Shown: positions 1-7,782, counted from the first letter of the stretch. The stretch is 64,000 bases of DNA from Sphingobacterium sp. UBA4616 (GCA_002386525.1 DGIS01000008.1:62001-126000), one strand, 5' to 3'. Numbers and translations are program-made. Notes: a model not told the origin generated them from the sequence alone.

Positions 1-1
1 A

Positions 2-526
2 AAAGTTAGCTGTGATCTTCATATCGCCAAATCGGGGAAAGTCGTTCAGATGGCAGATTTCAATAGGATTACGTGGCACGTGGGAGCAAGCAGATGGGGT
101 GAATTGACCAATCTCAACCAATATGCCATTGGGATCGAGCAGCAAAATGTAGATGCGCGATCCGAATGGACGGAAGTCCAAATTCAAAAGTGCATTGAAG
201 TATGCAAGGCCTTGGTAAAAGCTTATCCATCCATCACTGAAATATTGGCGCATTCGGAAGTAGCAACGCCTTTCGGACGTAAAGATGATCCGGGACCAAA
301 GTTCCCGATGGAAAGGGTGCGGCAAGCTGTATTCGGTGAATACACCATTGTTAAAAGAATGACGACAACGAATTTAAATGTCCGTGTTGGTCCAGGGACA
401 AAGCACGAACTTCTCAAAGAAATCCCGAAAGGAACTTATGTGGATGAATTGAGGCGGAGTGGTTTTTGGACGTATATCCAAATAGATAGTTTGAAAGGTT
501 GGGTTTCAAGTCAATATTTAAAATAA
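2..526 (+). CDS. Phage-type N-acetylmuramoyl-L-alanine amidase with C-terminal SH3 domain (5' partial)
   Basis: The frame is open to the left edge, so the true start lies outside the window. Visible residues fit an Amidase_2 fold: a VSCDLHI strand near the edge, the zinc-site segment TWHVGAS, a central GIEQQN strand, and AHSEVATPFGRKDDPGP near the end of the catalytic part, which carries the second His and the K/DPG signature. After about residue 115 comes a bacterial SH3-like module (LNVRVGPGTKHELL, then GWVSSQYLK). Family knowledge: these enzymes cut the amide bond between MurNAc and the peptide stem. The stop is one base before the next phage gene, so it belongs to a late lysis/tail operon. 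I read it as the prophage endolysin; a host amidase is unlikely given the neighbours. Confidence 0.85.
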   Translation, partial: KVSCDLHIAKSGKVVQMADFNRITWHVGASRWGELTNLNQYAIGIEQQNVDARSEWTEVQIQKCIEVCKALVKAYPSITEILAHSEVATPFGRKDDPGPKFPMERVRQAVFGEYTIVKRMTTTNLNVRVGPGTKHELLKEIPKGTYVDELRRSGFWTYIQIDSLKGWVSSQYLK

Positions 527-527
527 T

Positions 528-2606
528 ATGGCGGCTCCATTCGCAGTAATTACAGATAATGGTGTCGTACTGGACGTGGCACAGGATAGCAAACTGACGG
601 TTAAATTCGTCAGTTCTGCTTTTAATGAAGATACCGTCATCAAAGGCTCTTATTCTTATCCGGTGGTTTTTCCATTTACCGAAAAGAACGACGCGGCATT
701 TTCTTATGGACGATTTCTTGAAAACCGATTTGGCCGTAAAGCGATCGATGTGAATTTGTCATTTTTGGGAATGAGCTGGAAGCGTGGCCGCGTGGAATAT
801 GATGTTTCAAGCAAAGGATATGATGCATTTATCGTCGTTGATAATTCCCTCGTAGCTGATTTTCTTCGCGATGTGACCGTTCCGCAAGTTTTCACGGAAA
901 CTAAAAACGGGAAATTTGTAAGTCACAAATCCATCCGGATTGATGCATCGGGATCCAGTGTGAAAGATCGTATTCGTACAATTAATGATTCAGTGGGTGG
1001 ATATCCATTCTGCATGCCTACGTACATTAATCCCATGGCCACTGGCGAACTGCAAACCTTAAATGATGGGTCGGATGGTATCGACTTTGAAAAGTCGGTG
1101 ATCAATGATTTTTCTGATGGGTATGCTGTGAAAGATTTATCGCTATATGGTGCATCGTTCTACCTCACGTGGGTGATTAAAGAGGTTTGTGCATTTCTCG
1201 GATTTAAGGCGGTAGGCTCTTATCTGGACGATCCATTTGTAAAATCGATTATCATCGACAATACGGGGGTCAGACAAGGAAGCGATATCCTGGCTAGTGG
1301 TGCTATCAATCCGGCTCAGCACTTGCCAACGTTGTCTATTTCTGATTTTTTCAAAGCACTCAGAAATGATCATAAGGTCATTTTCTATTTTGATTCTCAG
1401 AATCAGATTGCGCATTTTGAAAAGTCGAATCTCATATTGTCACAGCCCAACCGGATGGATATCACCGATGCGCAGATAAAGGATAGCATCACCATAAAAC
1501 GGCAACCGACTGGAGCATTCAAGCTGATGACGAAAACGGATGATTCCGACGAAATGTATAAAGTGCTTCCGTATGAGGGTAGCGTGATCATAGGTTATAC
1601 CGAAAATTTTAAAGAGGCTCCTATGACCATCGGAAGGCCTTTTATGTGGGCGTTAAAGCTTTGGGATATTGACGGTGTAAGACTCCCACGGAAATTGCAG
1701 ACAGGTAATTGCTATGGTAATGCGCTGAATGCTAAGACAGCCTATAATGCGGATAATGAATATGGCAAAAACTCATTTGCTTTCCGGTTACTTTCTTACA
1801 AAGGGTCTTTGTTGCTAGGTGGAACCGTCTATATTGCGGAGTCTACATCGGACGATATCGGCAATCTGAACAGGACTTTTGATCATTCGTTGATGCTCGG
1901 TGGCGATAAGGGAGTGATCAATACATTTTCATTACCCTGGTACTCATTTTTCTGTATTTCGGAGCAGGTGGAGCTGCAGGCGAAATTGAACATCAATCAA
2001 TTTATGGCAATCAATCCACTGCAGAAACTTTTCATCGCCGGGGAGAATAGAGCAAAGGTTGAATTGCTGATGGATGAAGTCACGTTTGAACCGTCGCGAA
2101 ATAATGAAACGCTTTTCGCTAAAATAGTCGGATATCCTCACTATGATCTGAATGGTATTGCCTCGGGCTTCCGCGTGGTCGTGAATTCGCCTGAAACAAT
2201 AACGCCGGAAGGTAAACTTTACGCCAAAGTCTTATTGAAAAATAAGCCAGGTGGTGGTTCTTACCGTACGTATGCGGATTTATTCATTGAATTCTATCAA
2301 GATAGCCAATTATCTATTCCGGCACTTGTAGTAAATAATCTGAGTATCCATATTGAGCGAGAAGTCAGGGATTTTTATGGTGACAATCAACCTCAGCCCG
2401 TACGGGAAAGAGGGCCTTATGGTGATGGTGTAGTTTCATCCAATAGTGTCCTATTACGCAGTAATGTGGAACGCTATTGGTGGAAATATAACGGTAAGGA
2501 TGCAGCAATGTACTACTACGTATCAGACAGTTCGCCATTACATGATAAATTTGATGTGGTCGGACAATGGGTTATATGGGAAGATGGATCAATACATGCA
2601 TATTAA
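528..2606 (+). CDS. Large prophage protein, probably tail/baseplate structural protein
   Basis: A 692-residue protein that starts one base after the endolysin stop, so the two are almost certainly cotranscribed. I do not recognise a named domain. The N-terminal 120 residues read as a beta-rich fold (FAVITDNGVVLDV, then SYPVVFPFTEKNDAAF), followed by repeated beta segments and a C-terminal end rich in Tyr/Trp. There is no signal peptide or membrane segment. Length, absence of enzyme motifs and position beside a lysin favour a virion structural role such as tail or receptor-binding protein. That role is inference from context only. Confidence 0.5.
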   Translation: MAAPFAVITDNGVVLDVAQDSKLTVKFVSSAFNEDTVIKGSYSYPVVFPFTEKNDAAFSYGRFLENRFGRKAIDVNLSFLGMSWKRGRVEYDVSSKGYDAFIVVDNSLVADFLRDVTVPQVFTETKNGKFVSHKSIRIDASGSSVKDRIRTINDSVGGYPFCMPTYINPMATGELQTLNDGSDGIDFEKSVINDFSDGYAVKDLSLYGASFYLTWVIKEVCAFLGFKAVGSYLDDPFVKSIIIDNTGVRQGSDILASGAINPAQHLPTLSISDFFKALRNDHKVIFYFDSQNQIAHFEKSNLILSQPNRMDITDAQIKDSITIKRQPTGAFKLMTKTDDSDEMYKVLPYEGSVIIGYTENFKEAPMTIGRPFMWALKLWDIDGVRLPRKLQTGNCYGNALNAKTAYNADNEYGKNSFAFRLLSYKGSLLLGGTVYIAESTSDDIGNLNRTFDHSLMLGGDKGVINTFSLPWYSFFCISEQVELQAKLNINQFMAINPLQKLFIAGENRAKVELLMDEVTFEPSRNNETLFAKIVGYPHYDLNGIASGFRVVVNSPETITPEGKLYAKVLLKNKPGGGSYRTYADLFIEFYQDSQLSIPALVVNNLSIHIEREVRDFYGDNQPQPVRERGPYGDGVVSSNSVLLRSNVERYWWKYNGKDAAMYYYVSDSSPLHDKFDVVGQWVIWEDGSIHAY

Positions 2607-2692
2607 TGGACAGCGTTGGACAGGATTTCGGCTATATGGACATTGCTTTGTTTTTGATAGTCAGGGCGATGTCCATTTGTCCAAAGTGTCCA
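2607..2692. repeat. Array of three TGGACA followed by three TGTCCA boxes
   Basis: TGGACA occurs at 2607, 2617 and 2637, and its reverse complement TGTCCA at 2670, 2678 and 2687; a further TGTCC is at 2726. The first set is spaced 10 and 20 bases, close to whole helical turns, and the second 8 and 9. The array lies between the end of the structural gene and a promoter-like element for the next gene. It looks like a binding array for a prophage regulator or recombination protein; the ligand is unknown. Confidence 0.6.
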
Positions 2693-2730
2693 TCATTTAT
2701 TTTTACTTTCCCTTTCAAAATTTAGTGTCC

Positions 2731-2761
2731 TTTGGGATTTTCGCTTTTGCCCGTAATATTG
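2731..2761 (+). promoter_or_regulatory. Predicted promoter of the 99-residue prophage gene, leaderless
   Basis: TTTG at 2731-2734, 19 bases, then TAATATTG at 2754-2761 (seven of eight matches to TAnnTTTG). The ATG at 2766 is only four bases downstream of the -7 box, so transcription would start at or inside the start codon, giving a leaderless mRNA. No other in-frame Met follows soon. Confidence 0.45.
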
Positions 2762-2765
2762 TACT

Positions 2766-3065
2766 ATGAAATTTGAAAAGAAAGCAATCGAGCGAGTAGC
2801 AGCAAAGTATCAGGCGGTGAATGATTTAATTGCCCTGGGCGTACTTCAGGAACTGACAGATAAACCCAATATTTATTTGTTCAGGGCTTTTCTGCAAGGA
2901 AAGGATAAAACTTACTTGAAAAATTTCTGTAATAATCTTCTCTTAGTGTGGGCAGGGACTTTTAAACCTTCCAATTGGAAGAAAGTCGAATTGTGTGTAT
3001 GGGATAAAGAAAGTGGTGATCTCATCTGTAAGTATGGTGAGGATATTGGTTTAGTCTTTTCATAA
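2766..3065 (+). CDS. Small prophage protein of unknown function
   Basis: A 99-residue soluble, mildly basic protein with no signal peptide or recognisable domain. The N-terminal half looks helical (EKKAIERVAAKYQAVNDLI) and the C-terminal half has alternating hydrophobic and Trp residues (LLLVWAGTF, VELCVWDKESGD). It has its own predicted promoter immediately upstream, preceded by the TGGACA/TGTCCA array, and a terminator after it, so it looks like an independently regulated single-gene unit between the late operon and the integrase. It could be a lysogenic conversion or regulatory gene, but nothing in the sequence shows a function. Confidence 0.55.
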   Translation: MKFEKKAIERVAAKYQAVNDLIALGVLQELTDKPNIYLFRAFLQGKDKTYLKNFCNNLLLVWAGTFKPSNWKKVELCVWDKESGDLICKYGEDIGLVFS

Positions 3066-3091
3066 TTTAGGTTTATAATTGGTTAGCGATT

Positions 3092-3126
3092 GCCCGACGC
3101 TGTGAAGTGTCGGGCTTTATTTTTTT
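3092..3126 (+). terminator. Rho-independent terminator after the small prophage gene
   Basis: GCCCGAC at 3092-3098 pairs with GTCGGGC at 3109-3115, followed by a T-rich tract. It separates the rightward prophage genes from the convergent integrase; its T tract overlaps the integrase stop region. Confidence 0.75.
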
Positions 3127-4298
3127 GGGATCAGTGCATTGAAATTTTGAACCAATGATTTTTTCTTTCTCGCAGCCATTTTTACATACAACTGAGTTGT
3201 TGCAATATTGGTATGGCCCATCAATTCTTTTAATGAAAATGGGTCGCCCCCTAGCTCAATATAAATGGTGCCGAACGTGTCGCGTGTGCTGTGATAGGTC
3301 AGATGTTTGTCAATCTGAGCACGCGCGGCAATGATTTTGAACGATTCATTGATAAAGTCATCCGAATAGGATTTAAATAAATAATCCGATGCATCTTTGA
3401 CCAGGTCATAAGCATAATCATTTAGCGGCACTTTCATCAACTTACCAAAGCGTTCGCCTTTTTTCGGACGGAAAACTAAACGCCGATCTCGTATATTATC
3501 TTTTTTTAGTCGGTGGGTGTCGGAAATGCGCACGCCAGTTAAGCAGGAAAAAAGAATACGTTTCAAAATTTCGTGATGATCTGGTCGCAATAGGTTTTCT
3601 TCATACAGCACCATCAAGGCAGTTACATCTTCCTGCTCCAGTGCTTCCCGATCTCCAGCCACAAAATTGAACTTGAAATCTTTGTACGGATTTTCTTTTA
3701 AAATGCGTTTGTCCACGGCTCTATTGATGTACGTTTTGATATCCTTATGGTATGCGGATATCGTATTGTGCATCTTAGCCTGGCTTTTGTGATAGGCATC
3801 AAATTTTGAAATTTTGTCTTTTGTTATCTCAGCCATCGGTATGTAGTCGGATCCCCAAAATTCGGTGAAGCGCTGTAAACTGGATTTGTGCTTCCGGTAG
3901 GTCTCATAGCTGATTTCTTTGGATTTATATCGATCCCTTATTTCCTCGGTCATGAACAGATGAAAATTGACATAGACTTTATTGTTTGTAATGCTATCAA
4001 TGATTTGGCTTAGCCGTATGGCGTAATCATCTACATAGGCCTTCGTGGTCAACTTGTTGATGATGGTCTTAATGTGGTTCAATCGGGCATTGTAAGCATC
4101 GACATCGGGATCGCCGTTGTATCGGGGTAGGAGTAATTGATTTTTTGCGTCAAGCAGGGTTTTAGGCCATTTTATGGTCGTATTGAAATCGGTCTTTTTA
4201 TCACCTTCCCAAAACCGTATATAGACTGTTGATAATCCTTTTGCGCCAACACGCGAATCCATAGCGACATAATAGCGGATATTGATGTTTTCTTCCAT
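3117..4298 (-). CDS. Tyrosine-type site-specific recombinase (prophage integrase)
   Basis: A 393-residue tyrosine recombinase of the Bacteroidota phage/ICE type. Residues about 1-95 look like an arm-binding domain (VAMDSRVGAKGLSTVYIRFW), residues 100-200 like a SAM-like core-binding domain, and the rest is catalytic: TGVRISD carries the first Arg, HSTRDTFGT the His-x-x-Arg pair, and GHTNIATTQLYVKM the nucleophilic Tyr. The residue after the second Arg is Asp rather than the more usual His. The gene points into the prophage and its 5' end lies about 230 bases from a tRNA-Met 3' end, the usual arrangement for a phage that integrates into a tRNA gene. An ICE origin cannot be excluded from this end alone. 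Confidence 0.93.
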   Translation of the reverse strand: MEENINIRYYVAMDSRVGAKGLSTVYIRFWEGDKKTDFNTTIKWPKTLLDAKNQLLLPRYNGDPDVDAYNARLNHIKTIINKLTTKAYVDDYAIRLSQIIDSITNNKVYVNFHLFMTEEIRDRYKSKEISYETYRKHKSSLQRFTEFWGSDYIPMAEITKDKISKFDAYHKSQAKMHNTISAYHKDIKTYINRAVDKRILKENPYKDFKFNFVAGDREALEQEDVTALMVLYEENLLRPDHHEILKRILFSCLTGVRISDTHRLKKDNIRDRRLVFRPKKGERFGKLMKVPLNDYAYDLVKDASDYLFKSYSDDFINESFKIIAARAQIDKHLTYHSTRDTFGTIYIELGGDPFSLKELMGHTNIATTQLYVKMAARKKKSLVQNFNALIPKK

Positions 4299-4477
4299 AG
4301 CAAAATCTCCTTGCGAAGTGCGAAAATTTAAAGTTTTTGAATGATTTGGAAAAAAATACGTCGTAGGTAGTTGGTCAAATAAAAACGTATCGAATAATGC
4401 TGGCTTATTCCAAAGTTATTTTTTTGTATCTAATTGCGAAGGAGATTAAACGGCCGTCGCGAAGTAGATTTTATTCT

Positions 4478-4514
4478 AAAAACCGCCTTCAATGTTATTT
4501 AAAGGCGGTTTTTT
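4478..4514 (-). terminator. Terminator downstream of tRNA-Met
   Basis: AAAACCGCCTT and AAGGCGGTTTT flank a 12-base loop, with A and T runs on both sides, so it can act in both directions. It sits 11 bases beyond the tRNA-Met 3' end and is the likely tRNA terminator. Confidence 0.75.
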
Positions 4515-4524
4515 CGAATGTAAG

Positions 4525-4598
4525 TGCTCCCACCTGGGCTCGAACCAGGGACCAAAAGATTATGAGTCTTCTACTCTAACCGACTGAGCTATAGGAGC
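4525..4598 (-). tRNA. tRNA-Met (CAT)
   Basis: 74 bases on the minus strand. The acceptor stem GCTCCTA pairs with TGGGAGC (one wobble), T8/A9 are present, the anticodon loop reads CTCATAA with anticodon CAT, and the T arm is CCTGG-TTCGAGC-CCAGG. CCA is not encoded. The standard first acceptor pair suggests the elongator rather than initiator, although tRNA-Ile with a lysidine-modified CAT cannot be ruled out. The 3' end faces the prophage, so it is the probable attachment site. Confidence 0.93.
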
Positions 4599-4687
4599 AG
4601 GTCTGTAATTTTGTCAATTTAAACAGCTGTTGTGCACTTTTGACGATGCAATTATCGATATTTGTATCGATATTTCAAAATAATTCG

Positions 4688-5320
4688 ATGGAAAAAATTA
4701 AAAATATTGTTCTTGATTATGGGAATGTGATCTTTATGATCGACTTTGTGAATTTGAAAGATGCTTTTACTCAGTTAGGTATAGGGAATGTAGATGCTGT
4801 ATTTGCACATCATGGTCAAAGTGCACTTTTTGATAATTTTGATAAAGGAAAAATTGATTCGGCTCAATTTCGGGATGGAATAAGAGAATTGGCGCAAAAT
4901 TCGGCATTGGCGGACGACGAGATAGACGCTGCCTGGAATAGCCTGCTGATTGGTGTACCAAAAGGTAATCATGAAATTTTACTTCAGTTGAAAGATCGAT
5001 ATCGGACCTTCTTATTAAGCAATAACAATGCTATTCACTATGCCTATTGTATGAATGATATCCAGCAGAAATATGGCGTTGCAGACAATGAAGTTTTTTT
5101 TGAAAAGACCTATTACTCTCATTTGGTGGGAATGCGTAAACCTGATGCGGAGATTTTTGAGTTGGTTATGACAGAACAACAATTGGACCCTGCAGAAACT
5201 TTGTTCATCGATGATAGTCCGCAGCACTTGGCAACAGCTAATCAGTTGGGATGGCATACGGCATTGTGTACCAAAGAGAAACCCCTTCAGATTTTACTGG
5301 AAGAATTCAAATTGTTATAA
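4688..5320 (+). CDS. HAD-superfamily phosphatase (YihX-like)
   Basis: A 210-residue HAD hydrolase. Motif I is VLDYGNVIFMID near the N-terminus, the DxGNV form seen in the YihX-type sugar phosphatases; motif II is FLLSNNN, motif III includes the Lys in GMRKPDAEIF, and motif IV is LFIDDSPQHLATA. The cap is the helical type between motifs I and II. Family knowledge: these hydrolyse small phosphometabolites such as glucose 1-phosphate through an aspartyl-phosphate. I chose the ATG at 4688 because upstream in-frame starts add a poorly conserved stretch beginning with TTG. The gene stands alone between tRNA-Met and rpsU. Substrate is not predictable. Confidence 0.88.
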   Translation: MEKIKNIVLDYGNVIFMIDFVNLKDAFTQLGIGNVDAVFAHHGQSALFDNFDKGKIDSAQFRDGIRELAQNSALADDEIDAAWNSLLIGVPKGNHEILLQLKDRYRTFLLSNNNAIHYAYCMNDIQQKYGVADNEVFFEKTYYSHLVGMRKPDAEIFELVMTEQQLDPAETLFIDDSPQHLATANQLGWHTALCTKEKPLQILLEEFKLL

Positions 5321-5357
5321 AAAAACAATTTTGTTTCCCTTTTTAAAAATAATAGCT

Positions 5358-5365
5358 TACCTTTG
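5358..5365 (+). promoter_or_regulatory. Promoter -7 box for rpsU
   Basis: TACCTTTG is a perfect match to the Bacteroidota TAnnTTTG element, 45 bases before the rpsU ATG. The nearest TTTG upstream is at 5330, with a rather long 24-base spacer. Confidence 0.6.
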
Positions 5366-5392
5366 TCCCACTTTAAATTTAAAAGCGGCGAA

Positions 5393-5398
5393 AGGAGG
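5393..5398 (+). promoter_or_regulatory. Strong Shine-Dalgarno sequence of rpsU
   Basis: AGGAGG inside AAAGGAGGT, 12 bases before the ATG at 5411. Such sites are rare in this lineage because bS21, with bS18 and bS6, hides the 16S anti-Shine-Dalgarno. Finding one on the bS21 gene itself fits an autoregulatory loop. Confidence 0.8.
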
Positions 5399-5410
5399 TA
5401 TATATAACGC

Positions 5411-5605
5411 ATGATTATCGTAAATGTAAAAGAAGGAGAATCTTTAGATAGAGCATTGAAACGTTTCAAAAAGAAATTCGAAAAAACTGGAGTTTTAAGA
5501 GAGTTGCGTTCACGTCAAGCTTACGAAAAGAGATCTGTAACTCGTCGCATTCAAGTGAAAAAAGCGATTTACAAACAATCTTTGAATCAAGATCTAGCTA
5601 ACTAG
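5411..5605 (+). CDS. rpsU: 30S ribosomal protein bS21
   Basis: A 64-residue, strongly basic protein with the typical bS21 start ([20 protein letters not shown]), the [22 protein letters not shown] core and a basic tail. In Bacteroidota ribosomes bS21 helps bury the 3' tail of 16S rRNA and so blocks ordinary Shine-Dalgarno pairing (established structural work on this phylum). Its own message has a strong Shine-Dalgarno, which would let translation rise when bS21 is scarce. A terminator follows, and then xerC and hpf on the same strand. Confidence 0.98.
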   Translation: MIIVNVKEGESLDRALKRFKKKFEKTGVLRELRSRQAYEKRSVTRRIQVKKAIYKQSLNQDLAN

Positions 5606-5631
5606 TTGATTCGTTGATAATTTCAAAATAT

Positions 5632-5664
5632 AAAGGGAAAAGCAATGCTTTTCCCTTTTTTTTG
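5632..5664 (+). terminator. Terminator or attenuator between rpsU and xerC
   Basis: AAAGGGAAAAGC and GCTTTTCCCTTT around a three-base loop, followed by a T run. xerC starts 41 bases further, so some read-through may feed xerC-hpf. Confidence 0.8.
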
Positions 5665-5705
5665 TGCTTTTAAGTTTGTAATTTAAGCCATATAGCAAGG
5701 GAAAA

Positions 5706-6587
5706 ATGTTGGAAAAGGAGTTTATTCGGTTTTTGCAAATTGAAAAAAGATATTCAGAACACACAGTTGTCGCTTATAAGCATGAGCTGGATCTGTTTCA
5801 TTCTTTTTTGGGTCGGGAAGGACTGATGGTGCAGGATATCGTGTACCGTGATTTGCGGCATTATTTTGCGCAAATGGTGGAATCTGGAAAGAATGCCAGC
5901 TCCGTAAACCGAAGCATGTCTGCATTGCGAACATATTTTAAATTTTTGCAACGTGAGGAATGTATTGCCAAAAATCCCATGACACTTATTAAAGCGTTAA
6001 AGACTCCTAAAAAATTACCGGTAGTTGTCGAAAAGGAAAAATTGGTGCGCTTATTGGATCAGATGGAGCAGGAGCAGGATGGATTTGAATCCTGCCGTGA
6101 TTATATGGTGATGGAATTATTGTTTGGTACAGGCATCCGATTAGCGGAACTGTTGAAAATTAAAGAACAGGATATTGATTTTTTTAATAAAAACATTCTT
6201 ATATTAGGTAAAAGGAACAAAGAACGCCTCGTTCCGATCAATAATCTTTTATTGAAAGAATTGAAAAACTATTTACAACAAAAAGCGACACAATTTGTTG
6301 ATACTAATAATAGCTTACTGATCGTTACTAAAGAGGGGAAGCCGGCATACGCCAAGCTGATCTACGATATCGTACATCGGCAGTTGACACTGATTTCCAC
6401 ACAAGGTAAGCGAAGTCCTCATATTTTGAGGCATACGTTCGCAACAGCCCTATTGGATAATGGGGCAGATTTAAATGCAATTAAAGAGCTGCTGGGGCAT
6501 GCAGGACTTGCGGCAACACAAGTATACACGCATAACTCAGCAGAACGATTGAAGTCAATTTATAAACAAGCTCATCCAAAAGCTTAA
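5706..6587 (+). CDS. xerC: Tyrosine recombinase XerC/XerD type (chromosome dimer resolution)
   Basis: A 293-residue recombinase of standard Xer length. The N-terminal SAM-like domain begins FIRFLQIEKRYSEHTV; the catalytic domain shows GTGIRLAELLKI (Arg), the Lys in the beta hairpin around KRNKERLVP, HILRHTFAT (His-x-x-Arg-His) and GHAGLAATQVYTHNS with the Tyr nucleophile. Family knowledge: Xer recombinases resolve chromosome dimers at dif near the terminus. The position between rpsU and hpf is a recurring Bacteroidota arrangement, which marks it as the host enzyme rather than a phage integrase. Whether it is XerC or XerD cannot be settled without its partner. Confidence 0.93.
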   Translation: MLEKEFIRFLQIEKRYSEHTVVAYKHELDLFHSFLGREGLMVQDIVYRDLRHYFAQMVESGKNASSVNRSMSALRTYFKFLQREECIAKNPMTLIKALKTPKKLPVVVEKEKLVRLLDQMEQEQDGFESCRDYMVMELLFGTGIRLAELLKIKEQDIDFFNKNILILGKRNKERLVPINNLLLKELKNYLQQKATQFVDTNNSLLIVTKEGKPAYAKLIYDIVHRQLTLISTQGKRSPHILRHTFATALLDNGADLNAIKELLGHAGLAATQVYTHNSAERLKSIYKQAHPKA

Positions 6588-6591
6588 AAAA

Positions 6592-6597
6592 AGGAGG
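6592..6597 (+). promoter_or_regulatory. Strong Shine-Dalgarno sequence of hpf
   Basis: AGGAGG in AAAAAAAGGAGGAAAA, four bases before the ATG at 6602. Together with rpsU this is one of only two clear GGAGG-type sites I noticed in front of a start codon in the window. Confidence 0.7.
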
Positions 6598-6601
6598 AAA
6601 A

Positions 6602-6961
6602 ATGAACATTACTGTGCAATCTATTCGATTTACTGCTGATCAAAAGCTAATCGATTTTATTAAAAAGAAAACAGGAAAATTGGAGCAGTTTTTGGATTCC
6701 ATTATTGGTGGCGAATGCTATCTGCGATTGGAAAATGTCGATGATGAGGCAAACAAAATTTCGGAAATTAAATTGAATATCCCAGGAAGTCAGCTATTTG
6801 CAAAGGGGCAGGCAAAAAGTTTTGAAGAGGCAACAGATATTGCCGTGGAATCTCTTCGTAGACAGATAAATAAGCATAAAACAAAAACAAAAAATACCGT
6901 AATTAATAGTCGTAATGACGTTCTTGTAGTGGAGGAAGAAGAGGAAGAAGAATACGATTAA
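6602..6961 (+). CDS. hpf: Ribosome hibernation-promoting factor (HPF/RaiA family, short form)
   Basis: A 119-residue protein with the HPF/YfiA beta-alpha-beta-beta-beta-alpha fold: MNITVQSIRFTADQKLIDFI, a middle EIKLNIPGSQLFAKGQAKSFEEA segment, and a C-terminal helix SLRRQINKHKTK. The end is strikingly acidic (VVEEEEEEEYD). It lacks the long dimerising C-terminal domain, so it is the short class. Family knowledge: these bind the 30S decoding centre and silence ribosomes in stationary phase. The gene follows xerC by 14 bases with a strong Shine-Dalgarno sequence. A terminator follows. Confidence 0.93.
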   Translation: MNITVQSIRFTADQKLIDFIKKKTGKLEQFLDSIIGGECYLRLENVDDEANKISEIKLNIPGSQLFAKGQAKSFEEATDIAVESLRRQINKHKTKTKNTVINSRNDVLVVEEEEEEEYD

Positions 6962-6988
6962 AAACGATAAAATAAAGTTATTCATGTA

Positions 6989-7018
6989 AGAGGTCAGTAT
7001 CAACTGGCCTCTTTTTTT
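6989..7018 (+). terminator. Terminator after hpf
   Basis: AGAGGTCAG pairs with CTGGCCTCT (one G-T pair) around a six-base loop, followed by seven T. Confidence 0.85.
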
Positions 7019-7119
7019 ATGGATAATGAAGGATTAAAAGGCTTATTTATATTAAATCAAAATAATCTACAGTTTTACTTGGATTGATTATAAATAATAT
7101 TTATTTTTGATCGATTTAA

Positions 7120-7512
7120 ATGATAAGCGAAATAAAAATGTCAGAATTGGTTTGTCCGTTAGCACAGGTGGAGGAAGTTTTTTCAACTACAACAGGTAAA
7201 GTCTATCAATGTAGCCGCAAAAATTGTTTCTGGTTGGAATATAATAAGGAGACTACTTCTTTCTCGGTATCTGATTTTTTAATGTTCAAAAAACGTATAG
7301 ATGCCATTGATGTCGAACATATGCTTCATGACACTACCCGTTCGTCGGATTTCGAAATCATCATGCCCTTCCGTACGGAAAGATGCTTCATCTTAGCGGT
7401 AGAAGATGTGCTTCAGTTACGTGAATTATTAGACGGAGCTAAATTTATGATCGAGCTGAATAGCGTAATCAGAACGTGTCTTCAGGTTTCGCCATTTGCA
7501 GTTTTTGCGTAG
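7120..7512 (+). CDS. Small conserved Bacteroidota protein, resembles DUF6686
   Basis: A 130-residue soluble protein with no signal peptide. The N-terminal part carries Cys residues in a pattern that could hold a metal (CPLAQVEE..., then VYQCSRKNCFWLEY), followed by a helical region (FLMFKKRIDAIDVEHML). The C-x-C-type head and the FWLEYNKET strand remind me of DUF6686, a small Bacteroidota family of unknown role; this is from memory and tentative. The ATG at 7138 is an equally possible start. It stands alone between hpf and ferritin. No function can be given. Confidence 0.7.
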   Translation: MISEIKMSELVCPLAQVEEVFSTTTGKVYQCSRKNCFWLEYNKETTSFSVSDFLMFKKRIDAIDVEHMLHDTTRSSDFEIIMPFRTERCFILAVEDVLQLRELLDGAKFMIELNSVIRTCLQVSPFAVFA

Positions 7513-7765
7513 TCAATACATCAGACGAATCGTATTAAGTCAATTTTTATTTTAAACAAGCAGTTCATACTGCTGTCCTTTCTCTTTTGTTGCCATAGAC
7601 TATTTTCAACAATAATGTCTCCAATCGTTTTAATTGATCGCTTATCGAAAGTATTGATGAGCCGTATTTGTAATTGTATTGATTCTAAACAAGTTGTGCT
7701 CGCCTGGCCTAATTTAGACTGAATTCGTATTACATATTCTTGATACAAATTTTAAAGTTCTGCTG

Positions 7766-7773
7766 TATCTTTG
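7766..7773 (+). promoter_or_regulatory. Promoter -7 box for ferritin
   Basis: TATCTTTG, a perfect TAnnTTTG, 64 bases before the ferritin ATG; TTG at 7740 with a 23-base spacer is a possible -33. Confidence 0.6.
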
Positions 7774-7782
7774 TGATACAAT

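Noticed and set aside
2446..2769. Open frame overlapping the end of the large prophage gene, reading a Tyr/Trp-rich 107-residue protein
   Set aside because: It overlaps the structural gene for most of its length in another frame, has no promoter and runs into the next start; considered a frameshifted tail but no continuity of motifs was found.
4654..4675. Short tandem repeat of ATCGATATTT upstream of the HAD gene
   Set aside because: Only two copies of ten bases; too little to support a function.
4640..4687. Earlier TTG start for the HAD phosphatase
   Set aside because: The added residues precede the first conserved strand and no initiation signal is present.
7521..7748. 75-residue minus-strand open frame before ferritin
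   Set aside because: No recognisable domain, no promoter or terminator, and it lies across the ferritin promoter; most likely chance.
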